A stretch of 64,000 bases of DNA from Komagataeibacter swingsii (GCF_003207895.1 NZ_NKUB01000001.1:248001-312000), one strand, 5' to 3'. Counted from the stretch's first letter, positions 1 through 10,202 are shown. The notes: a model not told the origin generated them from the letters alone. Program-made: numbers and translations.

Positions 1-330
1 TATTCCCTGAAGGCGGAAGCAGAGGCGCGTAACGGGCATGATCGGGGCCGCCGCACGGTCTTGCCGGGCAGGGGCGGCAACCGCGTCGGTCGGGCCGCAT
101 GGTATCCATGCGGACATGCTCGATATTATCGTTCGCAACAAAATTATGGATGGGGGTTTGTGGCGCAGGCGGCGCATGACCAACAATGCGCAGTGGCTCA
201 TCCCATGGCGTTCAGGGGCAGCGGCAAGGCCCATGCCGCGCCCTGTCTTTCCATCCCGCTCTGCCGTAGAGCCGCTGTCGCCTGCGTTGCGGCCCGGTAG
301 AGCGGGAGGGCGCGTGGCGTCAGGACGCAC
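1..330. other. Gene-free stretch downstream of hpnR
   Basis: No convincing gene is visible here. The open frames present lack a plausible ribosome binding site and have the Arg/Ala/Pro-rich composition typical of shadow frames in GC-rich DNA. The stretch lies 3' of hpnR, which is transcribed leftwards, and leads into that gene's terminator. I see no repeat or RNA gene in it. Confidence 0.5.
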
Positions 331-361
331 AAAAGGCCGGTGCATGACGCAACCGGCCTTT
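331..361 (-). terminator. Rho-independent terminator of hpnR
   Basis: A perfect 10-bp stem pairs 332-341 with 352-361 around a 10-nt loop. Read on the minus strand, the stem is followed by a short T run. It lies about 30 nt past the hpnR stop codon, where an intrinsic terminator is expected. Confidence 0.7.
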
Positions 362-392
362 CGGGTCGCAGGTAAGGGATGTGGCGAGCGGC

Positions 393-1937
393 TCAGTCAA
401 CCGTGCTCATACGCGTTTCATCGACGAATTTTTCGGTATCATCGTCGATCTTGCGTGATTTGCGGCCGGCGGGGCCATGGACATACAGCGTCTTGCGATC
501 GACCTTCTGGTCGGTGCCTTCCGGCTTCAGCGGCATTTCATATTCCGGCTTCTGCGCGTGGTCGGCCATCTGCAGGTCGGGATTGAAGACCGAGTTGAAC
601 TTCCAGATCATGGTCAGGAAGTTGGTCTGCCCGCGCAGCGCAAGACGCAGGGCGATGCCCAGCGTATCCTTGATCGCGCTCCAGCCCAGATGCTTGTTGT
701 TCAGGATCTGCTGGGTCTTGACCAGTTCCTCATAGAACTCACGCAGCGGCAGCGTGGTGGGCATGACCGCGTGCTGGATGTCAAACAGGCGGTAGTCGCG
801 TGTGGTCAGCTTGCGGGACTCGCTTTCCCAGATTTCCGTGCCGGGATAGGGGGTGGTGACGGAAATGTTCACGATGTCCGGGATTTCCAGGCACCACTGG
901 CGGATCACCTCGAAGCGCTCGCGGTCCCATGACGGGTCGGCGATCAGGTTGATGGCGACGATCAGGTCGAGCGAGCGGGCATATTCCAGCGCCTCGAAGT
1001 TGCGGTCCATCGATACGCGCTTGCGGAACCGCTTCAGCCCCTCCGCATCGACCGCTTCCAGCCCGAGGAAGATGTAGCTCAGGCCGATTTCCTTCCAGAC
1101 CGCGAATACTTCCTTGTTGCGCATCAGCACGTCGGCGCGGGTCTCGAGGTAGTATTCCTTCTTGATGTTGCGGCGCTTGATTTCATCAGCGATGGCAAGG
1201 CCGTGTTCGGCGTGGACGAAGGCCACGTCATCGACGATGAAAATGCCGGGTTCCTTGATTTCCTGCAGTTCCTCGCCAATCACCTTGGCGCTGGCGGTGC
1301 GGTAGGACCGGCCGTAGAAGGTCCATGCGCTGCAGAACGTGCAGTCCCACGGGCAGCCACGGGCGAATTCGATCGACGCCGCCGGGTCCAGCGTGCCGAT
1401 GAAGTATTTGCGGCGGTGGCGCAGCAGGTCACGCGCGGGGCGGACCTCATCAAGGGATTCGATGAAGATCGGCGGCGGCCCGTCGCCTTCCATGGTGACG
1501 ACGCCGGGTACGCCCAGCAGGTCCTTGCCCTGCTCCCATGCTTCTAGCAGCAGGCCGACGGTGGCGTCGCCTTCCCCCTTCAGCACGCAGTTGATGGCCC
1601 CGTCGGACAGCGCCAGCACGTCACGCGCGATGAACGAGATCGAATGCCCGCCAATGAACAGGAACACGTTGGGCAGGCGCCGGCGCGTTTCCTTGCACAG
1701 GTCAATGATCTCGGGGACATTGGCCAGGTAGTTGCCGGAAAAACAGATGGCGTGCGGGCGGAATCGCTCGATGCGTTCCCAGTAATCGGGATGCTTCTCG
1801 ACCTGCAGGTCGATGATTTCCACATCATGTCCCTTGTTGCGCGCGGCACCGGCAACCAGTTCAAGCCCCAGCGGTTCAAGACGCAGGAAGACCTTCGTGT
1901 ACATGAGCGAGCTTGGATGAACGGCCAGTAATCTCAT
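393..1937 (-). CDS. hpnR: Hopanoid C-3 methylase (B12-binding radical SAM enzyme)
   Basis: This 514-residue protein has the layout of a class B radical SAM methylase. An N-terminal cobalamin-binding-like domain spans roughly residues 1-150, followed by a radical SAM domain with the CxxxCxxC cluster motif at C195, C199 and C202, and a C-terminal extension. The full-length similarity I recognise is to HpnR, which adds a methyl group at C-3 of ring A in bacteriohopanepolyols. 3-Methylhopanoids are characteristic of acetic acid bacteria and methanotrophs. The start at 1937 is preceded by GAGG about 8 nt upstream on the minus strand. The gene stands alone: no squalene-hopene cyclase or other hpn gene is nearby. 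The alternative is another B12-radical SAM enzyme such as an HpnP-like C-2 methylase; I favour HpnR from overall sequence and lineage. Confidence 0.8.
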   Translation of the reverse strand: MRLLAVHPSSLMYTKVFLRLEPLGLELVAGAARNKGHDVEIIDLQVEKHPDYWERIERFRPHAICFSGNYLANVPEIIDLCKETRRRLPNVFLFIGGHSISFIARDVLALSDGAINCVLKGEGDATVGLLLEAWEQGKDLLGVPGVVTMEGDGPPPIFIESLDEVRPARDLLRHRRKYFIGTLDPAASIEFARGCPWDCTFCSAWTFYGRSYRTASAKVIGEELQEIKEPGIFIVDDVAFVHAEHGLAIADEIKRRNIKKEYYLETRADVLMRNKEVFAVWKEIGLSYIFLGLEAVDAEGLKRFRKRVSMDRNFEALEYARSLDLIVAINLIADPSWDRERFEVIRQWCLEIPDIVNISVTTPYPGTEIWESESRKLTTRDYRLFDIQHAVMPTTLPLREFYEELVKTQQILNNKHLGWSAIKDTLGIALRLALRGQTNFLTMIWKFNSVFNPDLQMADHAQKPEYEMPLKPEGTDQKVDRKTLYVHGPAGRKSRKIDDDTEKFVDETRMSTVD

Positions 1938-2323
1938 TCTTTTACCTCAGGGCATCGATGGGGACGGTGTCACAGCACGGCAGTCCATACGCAATCCGGT
2001 AACAAATTTACAGCCGGACCAACGCTGTATTTGTATTTTTTATATATCAGGCACGATTTAGAAAAAATAAGAATAATGACAGAGGGTGGCAATATAAGCG
2101 TGATCTGTCATCCAATTCACGGTAATATCACCTATGCATTCAGTTAATGCCTGCATGCCCTTTGCTGTATTTCATGGGCTGGTATGTTTGTCTTTCATGC
2201 TCGGCCCTGGGTGTGGGGGACCTATGCGCTGCGGACGGGGCAGGGCGCGGATGGCCTTCATGTCCCCTATCGCGCTGGGCGCTTTCGTGGCAGTGTCGGC
2301 ACCGCTTAAGCGACGGGGTCGAA
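1938..2323. other. Intergenic region with AT-rich core
   Basis: This region separates hpnR (leftward) from the small lipoprotein gene (rightward) and must carry at least the hpnR promoter. It contains a markedly AT-rich tract at about 2025-2085, which contrasts with the GC-rich surroundings and is a good candidate promoter zone. I could not assign specific -35/-10 boxes. A frame open from 2147 runs into the lipoprotein gene but looks like upstream read-through rather than coding sequence. Confidence 0.4.
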
Positions 2324-2638
2324 ATGAAGCTGAAAATCGTGGAAAAAATGTCCGCCCGCCTCGGGCTGCTGGCATGCGGGCTGGTTATGGTATGTGGCTG
2401 CACCGCTGAAATCGGGCGCAAGCCTTTTGAAAGCGACGTGAAGTGCCTGCGCGAACAGATGGGCACCACCATGCAGCTCAGCTTCCCCATCGCGGCGAAT
2501 ACCTGCCAGCGGATGAGCGACCACAACTTCGTCTTCAGCAAGAACCACAAGCACGCCGAGCCGCTGCCGCTCAGGCTGCGTGGCGCGCCCGATCTGCAGA
2601 AGATGGCGGACGAATACGGTTACAGCTATACAAAATAA
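2324..2638 (+). CDS. Small putative lipoprotein of unknown function
   Basis: This 104-residue protein has a basic N-terminus, a hydrophobic stretch (about residues 13-25) and a VCGC sequence that resembles an imperfect lipobox. That suggests export and lipidation in the inner or outer membrane. The mature part is short, polar and has no recognisable domain. Two starts are possible: ATG at 2324, or ATG at 2348, which has a GGAA-type ribosome binding site just upstream and still keeps a usable signal peptide. The frame is open back to 2147, but the extra residues look non-coding. I do not recognise a family. Confidence 0.5.
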   Translation: MKLKIVEKMSARLGLLACGLVMVCGCTAEIGRKPFESDVKCLREQMGTTMQLSFPIAANTCQRMSDHNFVFSKNHKHAEPLPLRLRGAPDLQKMADEYGYSYTK

Positions 2639-2665
2639 CGTGTCGGGGCCTGTGCCCCGGCCCGT

Positions 2666-3226
2666 TCAGTTTTCCAGCTCGGTATCCCAGTACAGATAGT
2701 CGCGCCAGCTTTCATGCAGGTAGTTGGGCGGGAAGGCGCGGCCGTTTTCCTGCAGCCTGCGGCTGGTGGGGCGTGTGGGCGTGCGGTCGGGATACATGCG
2801 GATCTGGTGCGGCATGTATGATCCCTTGATCAGGTTGCACGGGCTGCATGCGGTCACGACGTTTTCCCAGCTTGTCCGTCCGCCCTTGCTGCGCGGGATG
2901 ACGTGGTCGAACGTCAGTTCCTGTGTCGGGAAGCGGGTGTTGCAGTACTGGCAGGAAAAATTGTCCCGCAGGAAGACGTTGAAGCGGGTGAAGGCGGGCT
3001 TGCGGGCGGACGGGATATAGTCCTTCAGCGCGATGACGCTGGGCAGGCGCAGGCTGTGGGTGGGGGAGCGTACGACGGTGTCATATTCGCTCAGCACCGA
3101 TACACGGTCCAGCCAGACGGCGCGGATCGCGTCCTGCCATGACCACAGGGAAAGCGGAAAGTAGGAAAGTGGCCTGAAATCAGCATTCAGGACCAGGGCA
3201 GGCAGGTATTGACTGTCACAGGGCAC
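2666..3226 (-). CDS. HNH endonuclease family protein
   Basis: With a GTG start at 3226 the product has 186 residues. It carries the zinc-ribbon-flanked HNH fold: C92/C95 and C127/C130 as two CxxC knuckles, H108 in the DHVIPRSKGG motif and N122 in the following WENVV segment. The N-terminal block (VLNADFRPL...) is typical of a widespread bacterial HNH family of unknown cellular role, possibly DNA repair or nicking. I chose the GTG because GGAAAGGA lies 8 nt upstream on the minus strand. An ATG at 3424 would add 66 residues that look non-homologous to the family. The gene is divergent from gluQ. Confidence 0.75.
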   Translation of the reverse strand: MPCDSQYLPALVLNADFRPLSYFPLSLWSWQDAIRAVWLDRVSVLSEYDTVVRSPTHSLRLPSVIALKDYIPSARKPAFTRFNVFLRDNFSCQYCNTRFPTQELTFDHVIPRSKGGRTSWENVVTACSPCNLIKGSYMPHQIRMYPDRTPTRPTSRRLQENGRAFPPNYLHESWRDYLYWDTELEN

Positions 3227-3447
3227 GGACGCATTCCTTTCCGAATGCCGCGCACAAGGCTCAGGCGTATTCTGTAGCGAAGCGAACGCCTGTGGTTGTG
3301 CGTCGTCGTCAGATAACTGTAGGAATCTATTGCAGACCCCGCATGGCGTGGCAAGTCGCGCGCGTGGGGCCGCTGGGCGCCCTTCCTGGATGGAGGAAAG
3401 CAGGAAAGTCGTGGATTTTTCCACTATCTTGCTGTTTTGGTTCGATA

Positions 3448-4326
3448 ATGACAGTCACGACCCGTTTTGCCCCCAGCCCCACGGGGCACCTGCACCTTGG
3501 CCATGTCGCATCGGCCCTGCATGGCTGGCGCAGGGCAGCGGAGTCGGGCGGGACCTTCCTCCTGCGCGTGGAAGACATCGACACGGTCCGCTGCCGCCCC
3601 GAATTCATCACTGACCTGTACGAGGACCTTGGCTGGCTTGGGCTGTCATGGCCACGGCCGGTGCGCAGGCAGTCGCGGCACATGGCGGACTACCGCCGCG
3701 TGCTGGACAGCCTGCGGGCGCGTGGCCTGCTGTATCCGTGTTTCTGCACCCGGCGCGACATTGCCGAAGCCGCAAGCGCCCCCCACCATGCCCCCGATGG
3801 CACGCTGGTCTATCCCGGCACGTGCCGCCATATGGACCGCGCGCTGCGGGCGGAGTGGCTTGCGGCGGGGGTGCCGCATGCGCTGCGGCTGGACATGGCG
3901 GCGGCCATGCGCCTGCCCGGCGCGCGGGAGCTGACATGGCATGAACTTGGCCATGGCCCGCGCATGTGCCAGCCGCACCTGTTTGGCGACGTGGTGCTGG
4001 CGCGCAAGGACGTGCCCGCGTCCTATCACCTGTGCGTCACGCATGATGACGCGTTGCAGGGCGTGAGCCTTGTAACACGGGGCGAGGACCTCATGGCCGC
4101 CACCGCGCTGCACCGCCTGTTGCAGCATGCCATGGGCTGGCCCGCGCCGTGTTACAGCCACCATCCCCTGCTATGTGATGACACGGGCCGGCGGCTGGCC
4201 AAGCGCGATGGCGCGGTGTCCATCCGCGCCATGCGCGCGGCGGGCATGACGCCACAACAGGTATGCGCCGCAGCCGGCATGCCCGATCACATATCCGCTG
4301 TTTCCACCGCTGCGTGTTCGCACTAG
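3448..4326 (+). CDS. gluQ: Glutamyl-Q tRNA(Asp) synthetase
   Basis: This 292-residue protein is a truncated glutamyl-tRNA synthetase-like class I enzyme. It lacks the anticodon-binding domain and is known to attach glutamate to queuosine 34 of tRNA(Asp). The HLGH signature is at residues 16-19, a zinc site formed by C98, C100, Y122 and C126 is visible, and the KMSKS-equivalent loop reads AKRDG at 251-255. The length matches the family (about 290-300). The start at 3448 places the conserved TRFAPSPTG block at the N-terminus; the longer frame from 3292 has no supporting homology. It is followed closely by the aminotransferase pair, though a functional link is not evident. Confidence 0.9.
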   Translation: MTVTTRFAPSPTGHLHLGHVASALHGWRRAAESGGTFLLRVEDIDTVRCRPEFITDLYEDLGWLGLSWPRPVRRQSRHMADYRRVLDSLRARGLLYPCFCTRRDIAEAASAPHHAPDGTLVYPGTCRHMDRALRAEWLAAGVPHALRLDMAAAMRLPGARELTWHELGHGPRMCQPHLFGDVVLARKDVPASYHLCVTHDDALQGVSLVTRGEDLMAATALHRLLQHAMGWPAPCYSHHPLLCDDTGRRLAKRDGAVSIRAMRAAGMTPQQVCAAAGMPDHISAVSTAACSH

Positions 4327-5595
<1,269 letters not shown>

Positions 5596-5600
5596 GGGAC

Positions 5601-6827
5601 ATGGATCAGGATGCAGACCGTACCCATCCGTTTTTTGCACAGCGGATGGACCGCCTGACGGTACCGGCCACCATCGCCATGGCCCAGCGCGCGCGCAACC
5701 TGCGCGCGAAGGGGGAGAAGGTTCTCTCCCTTGCATTGGGGGAACCTGACTTCGCCACCCCCGCCGCCGTGATCGAGGCCGCCCACCGCGCGGCGCTGGA
5801 CGGGCAGACAAAATATCCGCCCGTTGACGGCACGCCCGCGCTGAAGGCGGCCATTGCGCGCAAATTCGCGCGTGAAAACGGACTGGACTACGCGCCCGCC
5901 GAAATCATGGTGTCCAATGGCGGCAAGCAGGTCATTTTCAATGCCTTCATGGCGACGGTGCAGCCGGGGGATGAGGTTGTCATTCCCCGCCCTTACTGGG
6001 TCAGTTACCCGCTGATCGTGCAGATGTTCGGGGGCGCCCCGGTCTACGCCGACTGCCACGAGGCGGATGGCTTCCGCCTGACGGCGCAGGCACTGGAAGC
6101 GGCCATTACGCCGCGCACCAAATGGCTTGTCCTCAACTTTCCCAACAACCCGACCGGCGGGACGATGGGACAGGCCGACCTGGAGGCCGTGGCCGAGGTG
6201 CTGCGTCGCCACCCCCATGTCCACATCCTGTCGGACGAGATTTACGAACACCTGCTGTATGACGGGTTGCGGCATCATTCCCTGGCCGCCGTGGCGCCGG
6301 ACCTGAAAGACCGTATCCTGACGCTGAACGGCGTGTCCAAGGCCTATGCCATGACCGGCTGGCGGGTGGGTTATGTGGGCGGTCCCGTGCCCCTGATCCG
6401 TGCGATGACGGCCATACAGGGCAGCGCCACATCGGGCATCTGTTCCATAAGCCAGGCGGCGGCTGCGGCGGCGCTTGATGGCCCGGCGGACATTATTGCG
6501 CAGATGTGCGCAGTCTACGCCCGCAGGCGCGAAATGGTGGTGTCCACATTGCGCGCCATACCGGGGCTGACCTGCGCCATGCCGCATGGGGCGTTCTATG
6601 CCTATCCGGGTATTGCGGGGTGCATGGGGCGTGTTTCGGCCGGTGGCCACAGGCTGGAAACGGATCAGGATTTCGCCATCGCCCTGCTGACGGAACAGCA
6701 CGTGGCGGTGGTGCATGGGTCGGCCTTCGGGCAGGGGCCTTACCTGCGCCTGTCATACGCCACCAGTGACGATATCCTGAAGGAAAGCTGCGCGCGGATC
6801 GCGCGTTTTGTGGACGGACTGACCTGA
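5601..6827 (+). CDS. Aspartate-type PLP aminotransferase, second tandem copy
   Basis: This 408-residue protein is paralogous to its upstream neighbour along its whole length. K247 is the PLP lysine in the same [13 protein letters not shown] motif, with FPNNPTGG near 180 and LSDEIYEH near 210. Compared with the first copy, the substrate-pocket segments around residues 20-30 (VPATIAMAQRA against [11 protein letters not shown]) and 130-145 differ. This is consistent with divergence towards another amino donor or oxo-acid acceptor. The start lies 5 nt after the previous stop codon, with GGGA overlapping that gap, so the two are almost certainly one operon. Confidence 0.85.
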   Translation: MDQDADRTHPFFAQRMDRLTVPATIAMAQRARNLRAKGEKVLSLALGEPDFATPAAVIEAAHRAALDGQTKYPPVDGTPALKAAIARKFARENGLDYAPAEIMVSNGGKQVIFNAFMATVQPGDEVVIPRPYWVSYPLIVQMFGGAPVYADCHEADGFRLTAQALEAAITPRTKWLVLNFPNNPTGGTMGQADLEAVAEVLRRHPHVHILSDEIYEHLLYDGLRHHSLAAVAPDLKDRILTLNGVSKAYAMTGWRVGYVGGPVPLIRAMTAIQGSATSGICSISQAAAAAALDGPADIIAQMCAVYARRREMVVSTLRAIPGLTCAMPHGAFYAYPGIAGCMGRVSAGGHRLETDQDFAIALLTEQHVAVVHGSAFGQGPYLRLSYATSDDILKESCARIARFVDGLT

Positions 6828-6853
6828 CATCCATCACGGCCGTGGGCGCGCGG

Positions 6854-7333
6854 TCAGTCCGGGTCGGGTGAGGGGGGACAGAGCAGGAAGACCCCCTCCG
6901 TCACGATGGCGGGCAGCAGCGGCATGGCCAGTGGCAGCCCCGACAGGACAATCGCCCCGGCGGATGCAATGCAGGCCCCCATGTAACCCGTACGGCCACC
7001 CAGCCGTTCGGCAATGACAAACAGGAAGACGGCGGCCAGTTCCAGTATGGCCGCCCCGCCCAGCCGTAGCGGGTGGGCCTGTGTCTGCATGCCCATATCC
7101 GACAGCAGGCGCAGCAGGGCGGGCGACTGGCCGCCTTCGCCGCCCAGCCCGAACATGAATGAAAAGGGCAGGATTAGCACGCCCAGGATGTCGCGCAGCA
7201 GGTTGACCAGCCCGCTGACCAGCGGCAGCAGGACCAGTATGGCCAGGCTGGCGGAAGTACATGTCGCGACAATGACAAGTCCAACCTGGCGTTGTCGCGC
7301 CGCAGGGTTGTGTTGCGGGTCTGCCGGGGTCAT
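6854..7333 (-). CDS. Predicted integral membrane protein, unknown function
   Basis: The 159-residue product contains about four hydrophobic segments (roughly residues 17-42, 46-62, 92-110 and 116-145), with a Gly-rich loop near 62-70. It appears to be an inner-membrane protein of a small family that I do not recognise. It lies 20 nt downstream of the coiled-coil gene on the same strand and is probably co-transcribed with it. Its 3' end faces the second aminotransferase gene. Confidence 0.6.
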   Translation of the reverse strand: MTPADPQHNPAARQRQVGLVIVATCTSASLAILVLLPLVSGLVNLLRDILGVLILPFSFMFGLGGEGGQSPALLRLLSDMGMQTQAHPLRLGGAAILELAAVFLFVIAERLGGRTGYMGACIASAGAIVLSGLPLAMPLLPAIVTEGVFLLCPPSPDPD

Positions 7334-7352
7334 GCGGTTGCGCCGCCTGCGC

Positions 7353-8012
7353 CTAGCGCAGCCACCACTTGACGGGTTCAGGTTCGTCCGCTGGCGTCTC
7401 GTCCTGCGGGGTGGTGGCCTGTGCTGGCGTGGGGCGGGTTTCTACTGTGCGCTGCCTTGATTTCAGGCGTGTCACTTCTTCGCGCAACTGGCTGTTTTCT
7501 TCGCGGGCATTGAACAGGTCGGCGCGCGCGGCCAGTAATTCAGCATCCCGCGCCGCCAGCCTGTCCTTGTGCTCCGCCGCGATGACATCGGCATGGCCGA
7601 TGCGCGTGGTCAGGGAACGGATCTGCGCCTGTGCTTCCGACAGGCGCAGTTCGGCCTGTTCGCGCAGTTTCTGTTCAAACTGCACCTTGTGGCGCAGATG
7701 TTCGATCTCGCCACGGTCTTCCTGCTGCGCATGGATTGCGCGCGGGGTGGCGCGCCCGGTGGCGAGGGAGTGGTGTTCGACCCGGACATCGCCATCCTGC
7801 ACGAATTTGCGCCGGCGCTGCGTGGGGTCGGCCTGGCGGGCCGGGCGGGCCTTGGCTACTGGTGTCTTTGCGCCGCCTGCGCCGCGGGGCGCGGGCTTGC
7901 CCTTGCCCAGCCGTTCAAGGGCCTGCCGGAATGCGGATTCATTTACTTCTTCCCGATGGGCGTTCTGGTCTTCTTCTTTCGGGAAGGAAAGAAAATCATT
8001 GTATGGTGACAC
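7353..8012 (-). CDS. Coiled-coil protein of unknown function
   Basis: The 219-residue product has a basic, Pro/Ala-rich N-terminal third and a long charged helical region from about residue 105 to 195, rich in Glu, Gln, Arg and Leu with heptad-like spacing, so a coiled coil is likely. The C-terminus is Thr/Pro-rich. No catalytic motif or export signal is visible. The start is a GTG at 8012 with only a weak ribosome binding site, so the N-terminus is uncertain. It is probably co-transcribed with the following membrane-protein gene; a joint structural role is possible but unproven. Confidence 0.55.
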   Translation of the reverse strand: MSPYNDFLSFPKEEDQNAHREEVNESAFRQALERLGKGKPAPRGAGGAKTPVAKARPARQADPTQRRRKFVQDGDVRVEHHSLATGRATPRAIHAQQEDRGEIEHLRHKVQFEQKLREQAELRLSEAQAQIRSLTTRIGHADVIAAEHKDRLAARDAELLAARADLFNAREENSQLREEVTRLKSRQRTVETRPTPAQATTPQDETPADEPEPVKWWLR

Positions 8013-8428
8013 AGCGGAACTCTCGATAATTCAATGCACCATGAACGGTGTGGCTGAAATGATATTTAGGAATCTATTCCTACAACCAGTGTACCAATGG
8101 TGCCTGTTTTTAGGTGATTGACTGAATATATAATTCTTTTCCCCCAACTTGCGCAAGGGCATAAGGAATAATATAACAAAATAAAGTGCCATTTATTATT
8201 GATGGATATTTTTAAGTAAAATACTATTTATATAATATGATATAACAGTGATGCATAAATATAATCTGGCATATGTCTCCACCTGCCAATTAAATGATGT
8301 ATAAAAATAACACCTTATATTCTGGCAGTATGTGGCCCTTCTGCGCCCAGCCGCTTGCGTTCGGGTGGCTGTCTGGTCCAGATAGGGCCTGGTATGGGTT
8401 TTCCTGATAATATCCGACAGGATGCGGA
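8013..8428. other. AT-rich intergenic region between divergent genes
   Basis: About 8100-8330 is strikingly AT-rich compared with the rest of the window, with runs such as those around 8165-8250. It separates the coiled-coil gene (leftward) from gluconokinase (rightward), so it probably carries both promoters. I see no open frame with coding character, no tRNA and no clear hairpin terminator. It could be a binding region for a nucleoid protein or the relic of acquired DNA. Confidence 0.4.
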
Positions 8429-9004
8429 ATGTGTAACATCGACCAGCAGGCGGTTCCGGTTTCCCTTTCACGCAGGCTCCGGCAGGGCAGCCAGCCGCGC
8501 GTGCTGATCGTCATGGGGGTTTCGGGCTGCGGCAAGAGTACCGTGGCCCAGCTTATGGCCGGACGCCTGGGCTGGCCCGTGATCGAGGGCGATGACCTGC
8601 ATCCCGCGCACAACATCGCCAAGATGAGCAGTGGCATCCCCCTGACGGACGGGGACCGCGCCCCATGGCTGGAGCGGATCGCCCGGCAGGTCCGGGAATG
8701 GGAGGGCACGGGTCAGCGCGGGATCGTGACCTGTTCCGCGCTGAAGCGGAAATACCGCGAGCATATCGGCAGCGGCAGCCATGATGTCTGTTTCGTCTAT
8801 CTCAAGGGCGGCAGGGACGATATCGCCCCGCGTCTGGGGCAGCGGATGGGGCATTTCATGCCGGCCACCATGCTGGACAGCCAGTTCGCCACGCTGGAGG
8901 AACCGGACATGGATGATGAGGTCGTCATGGTGCTGGATGTCAATGCGGCGCAGGACCATCTGGCGGAACAGGCCTGCGCGCACCTGTCCGGCCTGCCTGT
9001 GTGA
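8429..9004 (+). CDS. gntK: Gluconokinase
   Basis: This 191-residue P-loop kinase phosphorylates gluconate to 6-phosphogluconate, feeding the pentose phosphate pathway (and Entner-Doudoroff where present). The Walker A motif GVSGCGKST is at 30-38, followed by the family-specific EGDDLHP and PLTDGDRAPWL segments and CSALKRKYR around 100-110. The size is slightly larger than the usual 165-175 residues because of an N-terminal extension of about 20. The start has AGGA upstream. Gluconate is a main sugar-oxidation product of acetic acid bacteria, so this gene fits their physiology. It stands alone, convergent with the adenosyltransferase gene. Confidence 0.9.
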   Translation: MCNIDQQAVPVSLSRRLRQGSQPRVLIVMGVSGCGKSTVAQLMAGRLGWPVIEGDDLHPAHNIAKMSSGIPLTDGDRAPWLERIARQVREWEGTGQRGIVTCSALKRKYREHIGSGSHDVCFVYLKGGRDDIAPRLGQRMGHFMPATMLDSQFATLEEPDMDDEVVMVLDVNAAQDHLAEQACAHLSGLPV

Positions 9005-9022
9005 TGCAGGCGGCCCGGCCGT

Positions 9023-9595
9023 TCAGGCCGGGTCGGGTGGCGGGGAAGCGGGCGCCCATGTCAGGTCGGCCGCCCCGTTGTCATTAAGGTGGCGCCCCAG
9101 CACGAACAGGTAATCCGACAGGCGGTTCATGCAGGCGGGGATATCGGCGCCGATATCCTCCTGCCGCGCCAGTGTCGCCAGCCTGCGTTCCGCCCGGCGC
9201 ACGACGGTGCGCGCCAGGTGGGCGTGGGCTGCGGCGGGCGTGCCGCCGGGCAGGATGAAGCTGCGCAGCGGCGGGATATCGGCGCGCAGGCGTTCGATCT
9301 CGTTTTCCATGGCCTGCAGGGCGGCCACGGCATGGGGAAGCGGACGGGGCGGGCTGGCAGGCATGCAGGCCGCGCCGCCAATATCGAACAGCAGCCCCTG
9401 TAACCATGCAATGAAGGCTGCGTTGCGGCCAGCGGGCAGGGTGCCGCGCAGCAGGCCGATGATGGCGTTGGCTTCATCCAGCGCGCCAAGCGCCTCGATC
9501 CGTGCCGAATCCTTGGGCACCCGTTCCCCGTTGCCCAGCGATGTCTGTCCCGTGTCCCCGCCGCGCGTCACGATGCGGTCGATGCGAATGGTCAT
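9023..9595 (-). CDS. Cob(I)alamin adenosyltransferase, PduO type
   Basis: The 190-residue product belongs to the PduO-type ATP:cob(I)alamin adenosyltransferases, which make coenzyme B12. The N-terminal ATP-binding segment RGGDTGQTSLGNG (residues 11-23) and the ALGALDEANAIIG helix are characteristic, as is the C-terminal NRLSDYLFVLGRHLN segment. This is a trimeric cytoplasmic enzyme. It ends head-on with gntK; a short GC hairpin (9014-9032) without a T tract lies between them. It is preceded on the same strand by the DUF4142 gene with a 46-nt gap. Confidence 0.88.
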   Translation of the reverse strand: MTIRIDRIVTRGGDTGQTSLGNGERVPKDSARIEALGALDEANAIIGLLRGTLPAGRNAAFIAWLQGLLFDIGGAACMPASPPRPLPHAVAALQAMENEIERLRADIPPLRSFILPGGTPAAAHAHLARTVVRRAERRLATLARQEDIGADIPACMNRLSDYLFVLGRHLNDNGAADLTWAPASPPPDPA

Positions 9596-9641
9596 GAATG
9601 CGTCCGCCTGTAAATCCGGTATCCTGATCTGGTGGCCATGG

Positions 9642-10202
9642 CTATCGGGCGGGCTTGCTGGCCCCCAGCTTCATGGCTTCGTTCAGGTGGGCCTGCAGCG
9701 TGTCGGCCGTGGCGGAGGCGTAGGCCTTCAGGTCCGGGTCGCTGGCTGACTCCGCTTCGTTCTGGAACATCGCCAGCGCGTCGCTTGCCGCCTGGGCCTG
9801 CAGGTCAAGGTAGGTGCGGTCGAATTTGGTCCCGTTCTGGGTCTTCAGGTCGGCTGCGACCTCATCCTCGTCCTGGCTCATCTCCTTGTGCAGTTCCAGC
9901 CCGTGCTTCAGCGTCATGGTGGACAGGGCTTTCTGGTTCGCCGTGTGCATTTTCAGCGATTTTTCAGCGAATTCCTGCACTTTCGGGCGCTTGGCCTGCG
10001 TCGTGGCCATTTTTGAAATGGTCATTTCGAATGTATTCAGCGCGGAAACGTTTTCGGCAAAGGTGGAATCCGATTCCGTCAGCGGCGGCAATGTCGGGGC
10101 CGCCGCCGTCGCCGCCGCGGGGGCAGGCGCGGGACGGGCCATGGCGACGGCAGGAAGAAGGCTGACGGACGCATAAAGGAACCAGGCCGCGTGATGTTTC
10201 AT
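9642..10202 (-). CDS. DUF4142 family exported protein
   Basis: The 186-residue protein has a clear Sec signal peptide (about residues 1-22, ending in AMA), an Ala/Pro-rich linker, and a helical DUF4142 domain from about 45 to 180. The domain shows the family hallmarks of alternating helices with Asn-Lys-Ala-Leu and Asp-rich segments. It is predicted to be periplasmic. The family is common in alphaproteobacteria and often stress-associated, but its function is unknown. The gene sits upstream of the adenosyltransferase on the same strand, and a shared transcript is possible. Confidence 0.8.
   Translation of the reverse strand: MKHHAAWFLYASVSLLPAVAMARPAPAPAAATAAAPTLPPLTESDSTFAENVSALNTFEMTISKMATTQAKRPKVQEFAEKSLKMHTANQKALSTMTLKHGLELHKEMSQDEDEVAADLKTQNGTKFDRTYLDLQAQAASDALAMFQNEAESASDPDLKAYASATADTLQAHLNEAMKLGASKPAR

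Noticed and set aside
9014-9032. GC hairpin between gntK and the adenosyltransferase gene as a terminator
   Set aside because: No T run follows on either strand, and it overlaps the adenosyltransferase stop codon.
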